From Pseudidiomarina homiensis (GTDB lineage Bacteria > Pseudomonadota > Gammaproteobacteria > Enterobacterales > Alteromonadaceae): a DNA stretch of 64,000 bases. The notes below the pieces were generated by a model. The model was not told the origin of the DNA and did no database searches. It worked only from the letters and a program-made list of their open reading frames with translations. The stretch spans positions 186,001 to 250,000 of the forward strand of contig NZ_PIPX01000001.1 in NCBI RefSeq assembly GCF_003987225.1, written 5' to 3'. Shown in pieces: positions 8,357 through 17,705 of the stretch; the first letter of the stretch is position 1; each line of letters opens with the position of its first letter. The position numbers were made by a program, and so were the translations under genes.

Positions 8357-9901
8357 GGTTTCGACGCCGACTGGCATGCCGAGGGCGAAGACCCAGATGA
8401 AGAATAGGACGCTCCAGCCGAGTAGGAACATGATGCTGTACGGCAGCATGGTGGCGATGAGGGTGCCGATGCCGATGTCTTTTTTGTAGCGCGCGGCGAC
8501 GGCGAGGATGAGGCCGAAGTAGCTCATCATTGGCGTGATGATGTTGGTGACGGAGTCACCGATGCGGTAGGCCGCTTGGATGACCTCGGGGGCGTAGCCG
8601 ATGAGCATGAGCATGGGTACGAAGATGGGCGCGGTGATGGCCCATTGTGCAGATGCGGAGCCGAGCATGAGGTTGACGAAGGCGCACATCAAGATGAATA
8701 GGATGAACACTGATGGGCCGGTGAGGCCAACCTCTTGTAGGAATGTGGCGCCTTTGATGGCAAAAATGGAGCCGAAGTTGGTCCAGCCGAAGAAGGCGAC
8801 AAACTGGGCGGCAAAGAATACCAGCACGATGTACATGCCGAGGGTGCTCATGGATTCGGACATGGCGTCGATGACGTCGCGGTCGGTTTTCATGACTTTG
8901 GTGATGCGCCCGTAGACGTAGCCTGGAATGGCAAAGGTGATGAAGATAAAGGTGACGATGCCTTTCAGGAACGGTGAGCCGGCGACTTTGCCATCTTCTG
9001 GGTTACGCAAAATACCCCATTCTGGAACGATGGTTAGCGCGAGGAGGGCACCAAGTAATAAGAAGCTCAAACCTGCGCCTTTTAGCCCGCGTTTCTCTTG
9101 CGGAGTGAGGGCTTCGATTTTTTGTTCGCTAAGGTTAATGCTGGCTTCGTTGGTATCGTATTTGCCGAGTTTGGGTTCAACGATTTTCTCAGTTACAAAG
9201 GTACCCATTGCTGCGATCAGGAAGGTTGAGATCATCATGAAGTACCAGTTGGCTTCTGGGCCGACGTAGTATTCCGGATCAATCAGGTTCGCGGCTTTGG
9301 TGGTGATACCGGCGAGTAATGGGTCGACGGTCCCGATCAATAAGTTGGCGCTGTAGCCAGCGGATACGCCTGAGAATGCTGCGGCTAGGCCGGCCAATGG
9401 GTGGCGACCGAGCGAGTGGAAGATCATGGCCGATAGGGGCACGAGCACGACGTAACCGAGTTCAGAGGCGGTGTTGGATATAACGCCAGCGAGCACGACG
9501 GCTAGGGTAACGACGCGTGGGTGGGCGTTCATGACGAGGCCGCGCATGGCGGCTGATAGTAAGCCTGAGCGTTCGGCGATACCTACACCTAAGAGGGCAA
9601 CCAATACCGTGCCGAGTGGGGTAAAGCCGGTGAAATTGGTGACGAGGCCGGTGACGATGCGTTGTAGGCCTTCGGCATTAAGTAAGCTGACGACTTCGAT
9701 GACTTCACCGCCGGGGCGCGGATCTTGTGCGCTAACGCCAAAGTAGGAGGCGATGCCGCTGGCGACAATCACGCCGAGGGCAAACAGGGCGAACAAGGTA
9801 ATGGGGTGCGGTAAGAGGTTACCTAACCATTCTACGGTGTCGAGAAAGCGGGTGAAGGCGCCGCGTTTCTGTTGGTCTGCGGCTGAGTTTGATTGCGTCA
9901 T
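8336..9901 (-). CDS. AbgT family transporter
   Basis: Complete inner-membrane AbgT-family transporter, 521 aa, the usual family length. The N-terminal amphipathic segment FLDTVEWLGNLLPHPITLF leads into about 9-11 membrane spans. Hallmarks include FTGFTPLGTVLVALLGVGIAERSG, ISNTASELGYVVLVPL, and a C-terminal half with RIGDSVTNIITPMMSYF. It shares layout and many motifs with the partial protein at 1-1438, so the region carries two paralogues. Known relatives import p-aminobenzoyl-glutamate or export sulfonamides and other drugs; the Bcr-type exporter next door makes export as plausible as uptake. The ATG at 9901 follows GGAGCC. Confidence 0.93.
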   Translation of the reverse strand: MTQSNSAADQQKRGAFTRFLDTVEWLGNLLPHPITLFALFALGVIVASGIASYFGVSAQDPRPGGEVIEVVSLLNAEGLQRIVTGLVTNFTGFTPLGTVLVALLGVGIAERSGLLSAAMRGLVMNAHPRVVTLAVVLAGVISNTASELGYVVLVPLSAMIFHSLGRHPLAGLAAAFSGVSAGYSANLLIGTVDPLLAGITTKAANLIDPEYYVGPEANWYFMMISTFLIAAMGTFVTEKIVEPKLGKYDTNEASINLSEQKIEALTPQEKRGLKGAGLSFLLLGALLALTIVPEWGILRNPEDGKVAGSPFLKGIVTFIFITFAIPGYVYGRITKVMKTDRDVIDAMSESMSTLGMYIVLVFFAAQFVAFFGWTNFGSIFAIKGATFLQEVGLTGPSVFILFILMCAFVNLMLGSASAQWAITAPIFVPMLMLIGYAPEVIQAAYRIGDSVTNIITPMMSYFGLILAVAARYKKDIGIGTLIATMLPYSIMFLLGWSVLFFIWVFALGMPVGVETPTYYTP

Positions 9902-9964
9902 GCAATACGGCTCCTGTCGTCGTTTTTTATCAAAGCCGACGATTGTACACGAAAATGGCTAGAT

Positions 9965-9995
9965 TTTGTTGTTCGCTATTTGTTGTTTGTTGTTC
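9965..9995. repeat. Imperfect heptanucleotide repeat
   Basis: About four 7-base units read GTTGTTC GCTATTT GTTGTTT GTTGTTC just beyond the 3' end of the TauE/SafE gene. A closely similar block, in the opposite sense relative to its gene, occurs at 50442-50470 just beyond tesB. The units follow G-Y-T-R-T-T-Y with mild variation. No coding potential is apparent. Confidence 0.6.
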
Positions 9996-9997
9996 GA

Positions 9998-10750
9998 TTA
10001 AAGCACGGATTGAGTGAGTACAATCACGGCCATAATGATCAAGAAAACTGCGAAGCCTTTTTGTAACTTGTCGCGCGGCAGTTTGGCGCTGATCCACGCG
10101 CCGGCAAAGCTGCCAGCGATTCCTGCTACGGTAATAATGGCGATGGTGGTCCAGTCGAAAGCAAAGCCTTGATCGGTGAGTGCGGTGAAGTATTTGGCGA
10201 AGCCGACGAAGGATTTCAGGGCAATGATCATTAGGCTGGTGCCGATGGTAAGGAACATGGGAACGCCACCGAGCAGTACCAATGCGGGGACAATCAAAAA
10301 TCCGCCACCGACGCCGACAAAGCCGGTGATAGCGCCAACGATTAAGCCATCTAGGGTAATTTTGAAGACTTTCACTTTTTGAATGGTTACGCCTTGTGGC
10401 GCTTTGCGCCGCCACATCATCAAGGCTGCGATGACCATCAAGATAACGAAGACGAGTAATTGCAGGCGCGGATCGACGGTGCTACCGAGCCAAGCGCCGA
10501 GGTAGGCGCCGAGCATACCAGGTACGCCGAAAAGCCAGACGTGACGCCATGATACGAGCTTTTTGCGAGTGGCGATAAGGCCACCGAACAAGCTGATAAA
10601 GGCGACGATAATCAGCGATGAAGCAATCGCCATATTGCCCGGCATATCGGCCAAGTAAAGCAATACAGGCACGGTAAGGATGGAACCACCTGAGCCGAAT
10701 ACACCAAGGCTGATGCCAATCAGAATTGCGCCTAGTATTGCTCCAATCAT
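9998..10750 (-). CDS. TauE/SafE family sulfite/organosulfur exporter
   Basis: Inner-membrane permease of the TauE/SafE (DUF81) family, 250 aa with 7-8 hydrophobic spans. The two internal glycine-rich repeats typical of the family are visible: SLGVFGSGGSILTVPVLLY near the N-terminus and ITGFVGVGGGFLIVPALVLL near residue 140. It is divergent from a persulfide-dioxygenase-like gene, an association known for sulfide oxidation units, where TauE exports the sulfite formed. That context is the basis for the assigned role; other TauE members carry sulfoacetate or taurine products. Confidence 0.88.
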   Translation of the reverse strand: MIGAILGAILIGISLGVFGSGGSILTVPVLLYLADMPGNMAIASSLIIVAFISLFGGLIATRKKLVSWRHVWLFGVPGMLGAYLGAWLGSTVDPRLQLLVFVILMVIAALMMWRRKAPQGVTIQKVKVFKITLDGLIVGAITGFVGVGGGFLIVPALVLLGGVPMFLTIGTSLMIIALKSFVGFAKYFTALTDQGFAFDWTTIAIITVAGIAGSFAGAWISAKLPRDKLQKGFAVFLIIMAVIVLTQSVL

Positions 10751-10831
10751 GTTGAATCCCTATTGCTTTAAGCTATCTAACTTATGCCAATTTGTTTTAT
10801 ATGCGAAAACTTACTCGCTGAAGACGATTGC

Positions 10832-10890
10832 TATAATCGCCTTACTTTAACCTTGTAAGCCTTGAACAATGCTAACTGATTTCCTATTTT
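10832..10890 (+). promoter_or_regulatory. Candidate promoters of the persulfide dioxygenase-like gene
   Basis: Two sigma-70-like elements precede the gene. A consensus TATAAT lies at 10832-10837 with only a weak -35. A better-spaced pair, TTGAAC (10862-10867) and TATTTT (10885-10890), has a 17-base spacer. A full AAGGAGG ribosome site follows at 10906-10912, four bases before the ATG. Confidence 0.5.
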
Positions 10891-10916
10891 AGATAAAGGC
10901 GAAATAAGGAGGCGAC

Positions 10917-11813
10917 ATGAAGAACATTGTACGTTATAGCCCATCAACGGGGGCTGGATCTCCTGATGTATGGGGCATCTACGAGGCCGATACGGGCTCG
11001 ATTCAGTACATCGTAGCAGATCCTAAGTCGCATGAAGCTGCACTTATTGACGTGGTGCAGAATTTTGACCCGCGTTCGGCGAAAACAGACTTTAGCAGTG
11101 CAGATCAGGTCTTGGCACTGGCCAAGGAAAACGATCTGAAAATCACTTGGGTGTTGGATACGCATCCGCACGCCGACCATTTCATGGCGTCATGCTACTT
11201 AAAAGAGCAAACAGGAGCGCCAAACGCGATTGGCGAAAAAGTGTGTGAGATCGCTGAATTGTGGCGCGACTACTATAATTTACCGAATGCTTTTGCGCCG
11301 CGAGAAGACTTCGACCATCTCTTCGCTGAGGGGGATACCTTCAAAATAGGTGAGTTAGACGTCGAGGTATGGTTGTCACCTGGGCATACGCTGGGCTCGA
11401 TCACTTATATTGTTGGTGATGCGGCCTTTGTTCACGATACGTTTATGTATCCGGACAGTGGCACGTCGCGTGCAGATTTTCCCGGTGGCTCATCGAAAGA
11501 GTTGTGGGACAGCTTGCAGCGGATTCTAGCGCTACCTGATGAAACGCGCCTTTTTGTCGGACACGATTATGGCAAAAATGGCCGCGACCCTTCATGGGAA
11601 GCCACAGTAGCGCAACACAAAGCCAGTAATATTCATTTAGCGGGTGATGTAACTGAAGCGGCTTATCGAAAACAACGCGACGAACGCGACGCAACACTAG
11701 CGTTACCCGATCGCATGTTACATGCGTTGCAAGTGAACTTGCGCGCGGGAAAATTGCCAGAACCTGAAGCGGACGGTCATCGTTACTTTAAGATTCCGGC
11801 GAATAAGTTTTAA
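10917..11813 (+). CDS. MBL-fold hydrolase, persulfide dioxygenase-like
   Basis: Metallo-beta-lactamase-fold protein, 298 aa. The metal site reads THPHADH (H83, H85, D87, H88), then SPGHTLGS, a bridging Asp in FVHDTFMYPDSGTSRADFPGG, and a terminal His in FVGHDYG. The DSGTSRADFPGG segment is typical of ETHE1/Blh persulfide dioxygenases, which oxidise glutathione persulfide to sulfite; glyoxalase II lacks it. The divergent TauE/SafE exporter and the downstream peroxiredoxin fit sulfide detoxification. A rhodanese domain, fused in some relatives, is absent. A perfect AAGGAGG site precedes the ATG. Confidence 0.88.
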   Translation: MKNIVRYSPSTGAGSPDVWGIYEADTGSIQYIVADPKSHEAALIDVVQNFDPRSAKTDFSSADQVLALAKENDLKITWVLDTHPHADHFMASCYLKEQTGAPNAIGEKVCEIAELWRDYYNLPNAFAPREDFDHLFAEGDTFKIGELDVEVWLSPGHTLGSITYIVGDAAFVHDTFMYPDSGTSRADFPGGSSKELWDSLQRILALPDETRLFVGHDYGKNGRDPSWEATVAQHKASNIHLAGDVTEAAYRKQRDERDATLALPDRMLHALQVNLRAGKLPEPEADGHRYFKIPANKF

Positions 11814-11841
11814 TTGAAAGCTGACAAGAGAGGTATTAGAA

Positions 11842-12471
11842 ATGGGACTACGTATTGGTGATACAGCACCTAACTTTGAGATTGATACCACTGAAGGCAA
11901 GATCAATTTCCACGATTGGGCAAAAGGTTCTTGGGTGTTCTTCTTCAGCCATCCGGCTGACTACACGCCAGTTTGTACGACTGAAATGGGTCGTACCGCG
12001 CAGCTTGCTGAGCAATTTGCTGCACGTGGCGTGAAGCCGCTTGGTTTGTCGACCGATACTGTGGAAGAACACAAAGGTTGGATGAACGACGTTAATGAAA
12101 CGCAGAACACGACTGTGGGCTTCCCAATTGTTGCCGATAAAGACAAGAAGGTTGCCGAGTTGTACGAAATGATTCACCCAGGCGAAAGCACAACAGCTGC
12201 GGTGCGTTCTGTATTCATTATCGATCCGAATCAGAAAATTCGTTTAACCATGACTTACCCAATGAGCGTGGGACGTAACTTTGCCGAGATTTTGCGGGTG
12301 ATTGACGCTTTGCAAACCGGTGATAAACACGGTGTGGCGACGCCAGCAGACTGGGAACTTGGCGGCGACGTGATCATTCCACCAAGTGTATCGATGGAAG
12401 AAGCCGAGAAGAAATTCCCGCAGGGCTTCAAAACCGTTAAGCCTTACTTGCGTTATACCACCGTGAAGTAA
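11842..12471 (+). CDS. 1-Cys peroxiredoxin (Prx6 family)
   Basis: Cytoplasmic thiol peroxidase, 209 aa. The peroxidatic cysteine is Cys45 in SHPADYTPVCTTEMG. The C-terminal half has the Prx6 features MIHPGESTTAAVRSVFIIDP and a long tail with DWELGGDVIIPPSVS. Length and motif place it in the Prx6/1-Cys group, which reduces hydrogen peroxide and organic peroxides. It starts 28 bases after the persulfide dioxygenase-like gene and is followed by a terminator, so the two probably form one transcript dealing with sulfur and peroxide stress. Confidence 0.93.
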   Translation: MGLRIGDTAPNFEIDTTEGKINFHDWAKGSWVFFFSHPADYTPVCTTEMGRTAQLAEQFAARGVKPLGLSTDTVEEHKGWMNDVNETQNTTVGFPIVADKDKKVAELYEMIHPGESTTAAVRSVFIIDPNQKIRLTMTYPMSVGRNFAEILRVIDALQTGDKHGVATPADWELGGDVIIPPSVSMEEAEKKFPQGFKTVKPYLRYTTVK

Positions 12472-12504
12472 GTTCGTGAAATAGATCAACAGCAAGCATA
12501 AAAA

Positions 12505-12530
12505 AACGGCGCCAATAGGCGCCGTTCTTA
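12505..12530. terminator. Bidirectional intrinsic terminator
   Basis: AACGGCGCC (12505-12513) pairs perfectly with GGCGCCGTT (12518-12526) around AATA. An A-run lies on the left and a T-rich stretch on the right, so it can stop both the peroxiredoxin transcript and the convergent fadE transcript. Confidence 0.88.
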
Positions 12531-12560
12531 TTTGTCTATAACGAGCACTTAAGTTAGCAC

Positions 12561-15029
12561 TTAAGCTGCGTCAGACTTCTTTCCTTGACTCTTGCCTTGA
12601 TTCTCGAGGGCCCACTCGCGTGCGGCTTTGCCGGCCATGAGATCTTCGTGAGCGAAGTCGTCAACGTTGATAACACGCAGACGGCCTTCTTCGGCACGTT
12701 TGAGTAGGGCAACTTCGTCGTCGCTTAAGACGCCAAGTTCTTTACCTTGCTCGGCCACTTTGTCCAAGAAGATAAACGGAATGCGCTTATTCGCGGCACG
12801 TTGTACACGGTCATGCAGCGGTTCGGCTTCGATAATGTCGAGCAGGGTTTGCTCGAGATAGCCGAACTGACCTTCTGGCGCCAAGAACTGGCCGGCGCCT
12901 AGGCGTTCGCGGCTCGCATTTGGTTTCAATAAGATCTTCGCTACTTTGCTGTCTAAGCGATCCGATGGGCGTTTCACGAAGCGACCAAACGGGTACATGA
13001 TGACGCGCATAGCTTTACCGACGAAACCGAAGTTATCGAGCAGGTCCAATTGCGACTCTTGCAACTTGTGCAGGGTGTCTTGCATCGCCCAATGTAACAG
13101 CGGTAAGTCTTCGTGTTGACGGCCTTCGTCAGCGAAGCGTTTCAGGGTTGCCGAGCCAATGTACAAGTAGCTCAACATGTCGCCTAAGCGTGCAGAAATA
13201 CGCTGTTTCCGCTTCAATGAGCCACCAAGTACGCCCATGGCAACATCTGATAACAATGCTAAGTTAGCGCTGAAGCGGTTCATTTGCTGGTAGTATTGCT
13301 TGGTGCTGTCTTTGTGTGGTGCGCTGCTGAAGCGATAACCGCCAAGACCGAGCGCTAATGAGCGCACAAAATTGCTCATCGCAAAGCCAATATGACCAAA
13401 GATAGCTTTGTCGAAGCGATTCAAGGCTTCAGAGCCTGATTCGGCTGACGCCAGCATTTCTTCGAGCACGTAAGGATGACAGCGGATTGCGCCTTGACCG
13501 TAAATCATCAAGCTACGGGTAAGAATGTTCGCGCCTTCCACGGTAATAGCAACAGGTACGCCTTGGTAACCGCGGCCCAAGTAGTTATTAGGGCCTAAAC
13601 AGATGCCTTTACCACCATGTATATCCATGGCGTCATCCATACAGGCACGGAGTTTTTCGGTCATGTGGTACTTGGCAATCGCCGAAATGACAGACGGCTT
13701 TTCGCCTAAGTCGATGCCTTTGGTGGAGAAGCTGGTCACCGCGTCCATCAGGTAAGCGTTACCACCAATGCGGGCCATGGCTTCTTGCACACCTTCCATT
13801 TTACCGACTGGCAGGTTGAATTGGCGACGAATGTAAGAATAGGCGCCAGTTGCCAAAGCGATCGATTTGACGCCACCAGCACTGTTCGACGGCAGGGTAA
13901 TCGCCCGACCAACCGACAAACACTCAACCAGCATCCGCCATCCTTTACCAGCCATGTCTTTACCACCGATGATGAAATCAAGTGGTACAAATACGTCTTC
14001 ACCGCGAATCGGACCATTCTGGAAAGGCACGTTTAGCGGGAAGTGACGTCGACCGATTTCAACACCTTTGGTGTCGCGCGGAATGAGAGCCGCGGTAATG
14101 CCTAATGATTCTTTGTCGCCAATAAGGTGCTCGGGATCGTACAGTTTGAACGCCAAACCAAGTACGGTGGCAACTGGGGCCAAGGTGATGTAACGCTTGT
14201 TGAAGTTCAAGCGGATACCCACAACTTCTTTGCCTTCCCATTCGCCTTTACAGATCACGCCGGTGTCAGGAATAGAGCCAGCATCTGAACCTGCTTCTGG
14301 GCTGGTTAAGGCAAAGCACGGTACTTCTTCACCGGTCGCGAGGCGCGGCAAGTAGTAGTCTTTCTGTTCCTTGGTACCGTAGTGCTGTAATAGCTCGCCT
14401 GGGCCTAAAGAGTTTGGCACGCCAACGGTACTGGCTAGGATAGTACTAACGCCCGCGAGCTTTTGTAATACGCGTGATTGCGCGTAAGCTGAGAATTCCA
14501 AACCGCCATACTCTTTCTTGATAATCATGGCGAAGAACTTGTTGTCTTTTAGGTACTGCCAAACTTCTTCTGGCATGTCCGCAAGTTCATGGGTGGCTTC
14601 CCAATCGTTGAGCATCTTGCAAACTTCCTCGACTGGGCCGTCAAGGAAAGCTTGTTCTTCGCGGCTCAACTCAGCTTTTTGAATGCTATGTAGATTCTTC
14701 CACTCAGGTGCACCACGGAAGAGTTCTCCTTCCCACCAGGTCGTGCCAGCATCGATAGCGTCTTTCTCGGTTTCCGAGATCTCTGGCATGATTTTGCGAT
14801 ACATCGCCAGCAGTGATTTACTAATAAAACCACGGCGTACGGCAGTGATGTTAAGCGGCACTAAGACAATCGCTAACAGTATCCATAGCACTGGGCCGAC
14901 GATATCGAAGAAACTACCAATCGCAAACATTGCGACCAAGCCAAGGCTGGTCACGAGTAGCGAGCTGCGGTAGTAAAGTAAGCCACCAAACACTAGCAAG
15001 GTGGCGATGATCCATAAGGCGACACTCAT
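12561..15029 (-). CDS. fadE: Long acyl-CoA dehydrogenase FadE
   Basis: FAD-dependent acyl-CoA dehydrogenase that performs the first step of fatty acid beta-oxidation. The 822 aa match the long enterobacterial FadE type (814 aa), not the 380-aa type. Two or three N-terminal membrane spans ([38 protein letters not shown]) anchor it at the membrane. The catalytic part includes [20 protein letters not shown], the acyl-CoA dehydrogenase signature, and [20 protein letters not shown]. The C-terminal extension is the DUF1974 type. Two FadR-like sites lie upstream, matching repression relieved by long-chain acyl-CoA. Confidence 0.96.
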   Translation of the reverse strand: MSVALWIIATLLVFGGLLYYRSSLLVTSLGLVAMFAIGSFFDIVGPVLWILLAIVLVPLNITAVRRGFISKSLLAMYRKIMPEISETEKDAIDAGTTWWEGELFRGAPEWKNLHSIQKAELSREEQAFLDGPVEEVCKMLNDWEATHELADMPEEVWQYLKDNKFFAMIIKKEYGGLEFSAYAQSRVLQKLAGVSTILASTVGVPNSLGPGELLQHYGTKEQKDYYLPRLATGEEVPCFALTSPEAGSDAGSIPDTGVICKGEWEGKEVVGIRLNFNKRYITLAPVATVLGLAFKLYDPEHLIGDKESLGITAALIPRDTKGVEIGRRHFPLNVPFQNGPIRGEDVFVPLDFIIGGKDMAGKGWRMLVECLSVGRAITLPSNSAGGVKSIALATGAYSYIRRQFNLPVGKMEGVQEAMARIGGNAYLMDAVTSFSTKGIDLGEKPSVISAIAKYHMTEKLRACMDDAMDIHGGKGICLGPNNYLGRGYQGVPVAITVEGANILTRSLMIYGQGAIRCHPYVLEEMLASAESGSEALNRFDKAIFGHIGFAMSNFVRSLALGLGGYRFSSAPHKDSTKQYYQQMNRFSANLALLSDVAMGVLGGSLKRKQRISARLGDMLSYLYIGSATLKRFADEGRQHEDLPLLHWAMQDTLHKLQESQLDLLDNFGFVGKAMRVIMYPFGRFVKRPSDRLDSKVAKILLKPNASRERLGAGQFLAPEGQFGYLEQTLLDIIEAEPLHDRVQRAANKRIPFIFLDKVAEQGKELGVLSDDEVALLKRAEEGRLRVINVDDFAHEDLMAGKAAREWALENQGKSQGKKSDAA

Positions 15030-15052
15030 ATTGATACTCCGTCGTTGTGGTT

Positions 15053-15069
15053 AGAGGTCTGACCAGTAA
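15053..15069 (-). promoter_or_regulatory. FadR-like operator upstream of fadE, site 1
   Basis: Read on the reverse strand the site is TTACTGGTCAGACCTCT, which closely matches the FadR consensus AACTGGTCNGACCAGTT (core GGTCNGACC intact). It lies 24-40 bases upstream of the fadE ATG, a position suited to repression. Confidence 0.65.
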
Positions 15070-15135
15070 AGTTATGCATTGAGAGTAGTCAATTTGGGCG
15101 GCATTTTCAACCCTGATTGCACTTTTTCACGATGT

Positions 15136-15152
15136 TAAGGTCAGACCTTTCA
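15136..15152. promoter_or_regulatory. FadR-like operator, site 2
   Basis: TTAAGGTCAGACCTTTC carries the same GGTCAGACC core inside an AAGGTC..GACCTT palindrome. It lies between fadE and the divergent DUF3108 gene, about 60 bases before that gene's ATG, so it could serve either gene. Confidence 0.55.
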
Positions 15153-15210
15153 AGTTAGTATAAATCCATACGTGGATGAACGTGCTGAAGATCGACGCAC
15201 AGGAGTGAAT

Positions 15211-15924
15211 ATGAAACGTGTAGTCCCATTTTTGAGTCTGTCTTTGTTACTTGCGAACAGCGTGGTTGCGGCTGCTGAAAAGCAACCAGAACTGAGCACT
15301 TACGACGCGCGATACGAGGTTCAGCGTGGTGGCTCGAATTATGGCGAAGCCTTGCGCGCGCTTGTGCGTGATGACAGTGGCCGCTATCAACTCGAAAATG
15401 AAACCGAGATCTCGTTTTTGTTCTTGTCGGATGTGCGGCGTTACGCTTCGACCTTCGGTTTTAGCGACGGCCGAGTAGAACCGCAAACCTTTGCTTTCAA
15501 GCGTTCAGGAACTGGACGTAATAAGGGCATTCGCGTGCGTTTTGATACTGTGGCAAAGCAAGTTATCGATGTTGAGGCAGAAGCGCCGTTACCGGTAACG
15601 TGGCATGCTGGCCTGTTGGATGAGGCAAGTATGTTGGAGCAGTTGCGTTATGAGCTGCAGCATACGGACGCACAAGACTTTAGTTTTCAAATTATTGATG
15701 ACAAAGGGAATAATGACGTGCAGAAGTTCCGCCGCGGAGCAATCGAGCAACTGAGCTTGCCCTATGGTGACATTGCAGCATTAAAAGTTGAACGCGTACG
15801 GGAATCCAAAAAACGTGAAACGATGTATTGGTTTGCGCCAGAACTAGATTACGTGCTGGTGAAAATGCAGCAACGCAAAGAGGGTGATGAAGTTGCCACC
15901 CTCTTATTGCAGCAGTTGGATTAG
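15211..15924 (+). CDS. DUF3108 domain protein, secreted
   Basis: 237 aa with a signal peptide (MKRVVPFLSLSLLLANSVVA). The mature part matches the DUF3108 pattern: it opens YDARYEVQRGGSNYGEALRAL, continues with beta-strand blocks such as YASTFGFSDGRVEPQTFAFKR, and ends in TMYWFAPELDYVLVKMQQRKEG. The fold is thought to be a periplasmic beta-rich domain; no activity is established. The ATG at 15211 sits behind AGGAG, better than a GTG at 15172. In many gammaproteobacteria the gene lies beside purMN, as here, where it overlaps purN convergently by 4 bases. Confidence 0.82.
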   Translation: MKRVVPFLSLSLLLANSVVAAAEKQPELSTYDARYEVQRGGSNYGEALRALVRDDSGRYQLENETEISFLFLSDVRRYASTFGFSDGRVEPQTFAFKRSGTGRNKGIRVRFDTVAKQVIDVEAEAPLPVTWHAGLLDEASMLEQLRYELQHTDAQDFSFQIIDDKGNNDVQKFRRGAIEQLSLPYGDIAALKVERVRESKKRETMYWFAPELDYVLVKMQQRKEGDEVATLLLQQLD

Positions 15925-16559
15925 TCGGCTGCGTAACCTTGCGGGCCGAGTAAGGTGCTATCAAGTTCTGCACCTTTATCCGTCAGCTTCAGTCGACCTG
16001 AGCACAACCATTGCACCACCAGCGGATAAATGCGGTGCTCTTGCGCATGTACCCGTTGTTGCAGGTCACTTGCTTCGTCGCCTTCGAAAACGGGCACGCG
16101 CGCTTGCAGAATAACCGGCCCACCATCGAGTTCTTCGGTGACAAAATGCACCGATACACCATGTTCTTTGTCACCGTTATCGAGCGCACGCTGGTGCGTG
16201 TTGATGCCGCGGTACTTCGGTAACAACGACGGGTGAATATTCAGCATGCGGCCATGATAATGCTTGGTAAATTCGGCGGTTAGAATGCGCATAAAGCCAG
16301 CCAGCACTACAATGTCAGGCTTGAAGCCGTCGATGAGTTGTTGCAATTCGGCATCGTAGGCTTCGCGGGTCTCGTAATCTTTATGGGATAGAACTGCTGA
16401 AGGGATACCCGCAGCTGCGGCTTTTTCAAGGCCGCCAACATCGGCTTTGTTGCTGATGACGCCAACAACCTCGCCATCAATACGCTGTTGCGCGCAGGCG
16501 TCAACGATAGCCTGCATATTGGTGCCAGAACCACTAATTAAGACAACGATGCGCTTCAT
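15921..16559 (-). CDS. purN: Phosphoribosylglycinamide formyltransferase
   Basis: Third step of de novo purine synthesis: transfers formyl from 10-formyl-THF to GAR. The 212 aa match the family. The phosphate loop is [15 protein letters not shown]; the catalytic trio is visible as Asn and His in [14 protein letters not shown] and Asp in EELDGGPVI. The start overlaps the stop of purM by 4 bases, so translation is coupled in a purMN operon. Confidence 0.97.
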   Translation of the reverse strand: MKRIVVLISGSGTNMQAIVDACAQQRIDGEVVGVISNKADVGGLEKAAAAGIPSAVLSHKDYETREAYDAELQQLIDGFKPDIVVLAGFMRILTAEFTKHYHGRMLNIHPSLLPKYRGINTHQRALDNGDKEHGVSVHFVTEELDGGPVILQARVPVFEGDEASDLQQRVHAQEHRIYPLVVQWLCSGRLKLTDKGAELDSTLLGPQGYAAD

Positions 16560-17614
16560 TCGGTGATTTCTACCTGTGCTTCGTCACCTTGTCGAGCCGC
16601 AACGTGGCCAATCACCCAAGCATCTTCGCCTTGCGCACGCAGCTCTTCGACAATAGCGTCAGCTTCCGACTGACGCACTGCCATAATTAAGCCAACACCA
16701 CAGTTGAAGGTACGGTACATTTCTTTAGTCGTAACGTTGCCATTGTGCTGGAGCCAGTTGAAGACCGCCGGCCATTCCCAACTGCTATCATCAATCATCG
16801 CTTTGGCATCGTCAGGCAATGCGCGCGGGATGTTTTCCCAGAAGCCACCACCGGTGATGTGTGAGATAGCGTGCACGCTATGTTGCTCAAGCACTTTCAG
16901 TACTGATTTCACGTAAATCCGCGTCGGTGCGATTAAGTGCTCTGCGAGCGGTTTACCATCGAGTTCTTCGTTCGCAACGTCGGTACCACTGACTTCGATG
17001 ATCTTACGAATAAGCGAGTATCCGTTGGAGTGTGGACCGCTTGATGCTAGCGCAATCAAGGCGTCACCAGGTGCTACTTTGCTACCGTCGATGATGTCTG
17101 CTTTTTCGACGACGCCAACGCAGAAACCAGCGATGTCATAGTCGCCTTGCTCGTACATGCCTGGCATTTCGGCAGTTTCACCGCCAATCAAGGCGCAGCC
17201 AGCTTGCACACAGCCTTCGCCGATCCCTGTTACCACATCTGCAGCAACGTCGACATCGAGCTTAGCGGTGGCGTAGTAGTCAAGGAAGAAAAGCGGCTCT
17301 GCACCTTGCACGATAAGGTCATTCACGCACATGGCAACTAAGTCGATTCCGACGGTATCGTGTTTACCAAGGTCGATAGCCAGTCGTAGTTTGGTACCGA
17401 CGCCGTCGGTGCCCGCTACGAGTACCGGCTGCTTATACTTGGTAGGGAGTTCACATAAGGCGCCAAAACCACCAATTGAGCCCATGACTTCTGGGCGCGC
17501 AGTGCGCTTGGTAACACCTTTAATACGGTCGACTAAAGCATTACCTGCATCGATATCAACGCCGGCGTCTTTGTAGCTCAAAGAAGGTTTTTGATCGCTT
17601 TTTTGATCACTCAC
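16556..17614 (-). CDS. purM: Phosphoribosylformylglycinamidine cyclo-ligase
   Basis: AIR synthetase, fifth step of purine synthesis, cytoplasmic, 352 aa (family about 345). It begins near [18 protein letters not shown] and carries [13 protein letters not shown] and [11 protein letters not shown], the ATP- and substrate-binding signatures, plus [15 protein letters not shown]. It is the first gene of the purMN operon. I searched the upstream region for a PurR operator and found only a half-matching stretch. Confidence 0.97.
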   Translation of the reverse strand: MSDQKSDQKPSLSYKDAGVDIDAGNALVDRIKGVTKRTARPEVMGSIGGFGALCELPTKYKQPVLVAGTDGVGTKLRLAIDLGKHDTVGIDLVAMCVNDLIVQGAEPLFFLDYYATAKLDVDVAADVVTGIGEGCVQAGCALIGGETAEMPGMYEQGDYDIAGFCVGVVEKADIIDGSKVAPGDALIALASSGPHSNGYSLIRKIIEVSGTDVANEELDGKPLAEHLIAPTRIYVKSVLKVLEQHSVHAISHITGGGFWENIPRALPDDAKAMIDDSSWEWPAVFNWLQHNGNVTTKEMYRTFNCGVGLIMAVRQSEADAIVEELRAQGEDAWVIGHVAARQGDEAQVEITE

Positions 17615-17705
17615 GGAAAGGTCCTCAATTGGTGCGAAAAATTTGCGCGCTAGTTTAGCACTTTCTGTTCACAACTGCGATATACTAAGCAGGCATTTCC
17701 ACTTC

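Noticed and set aside
9930-10415. 161-residue reverse-strand open frame over the TauE/SafE gene
   Set aside because: It lies in another frame of a clear gene and is rich in Arg/His/Cys as shadow frames are.
17615-17645. Possible PurR box before purM (GCGAAAAATTTGCGC)
   Set aside because: Only the right half matches the PurR consensus; the left half is off by several bases and spacing is odd.
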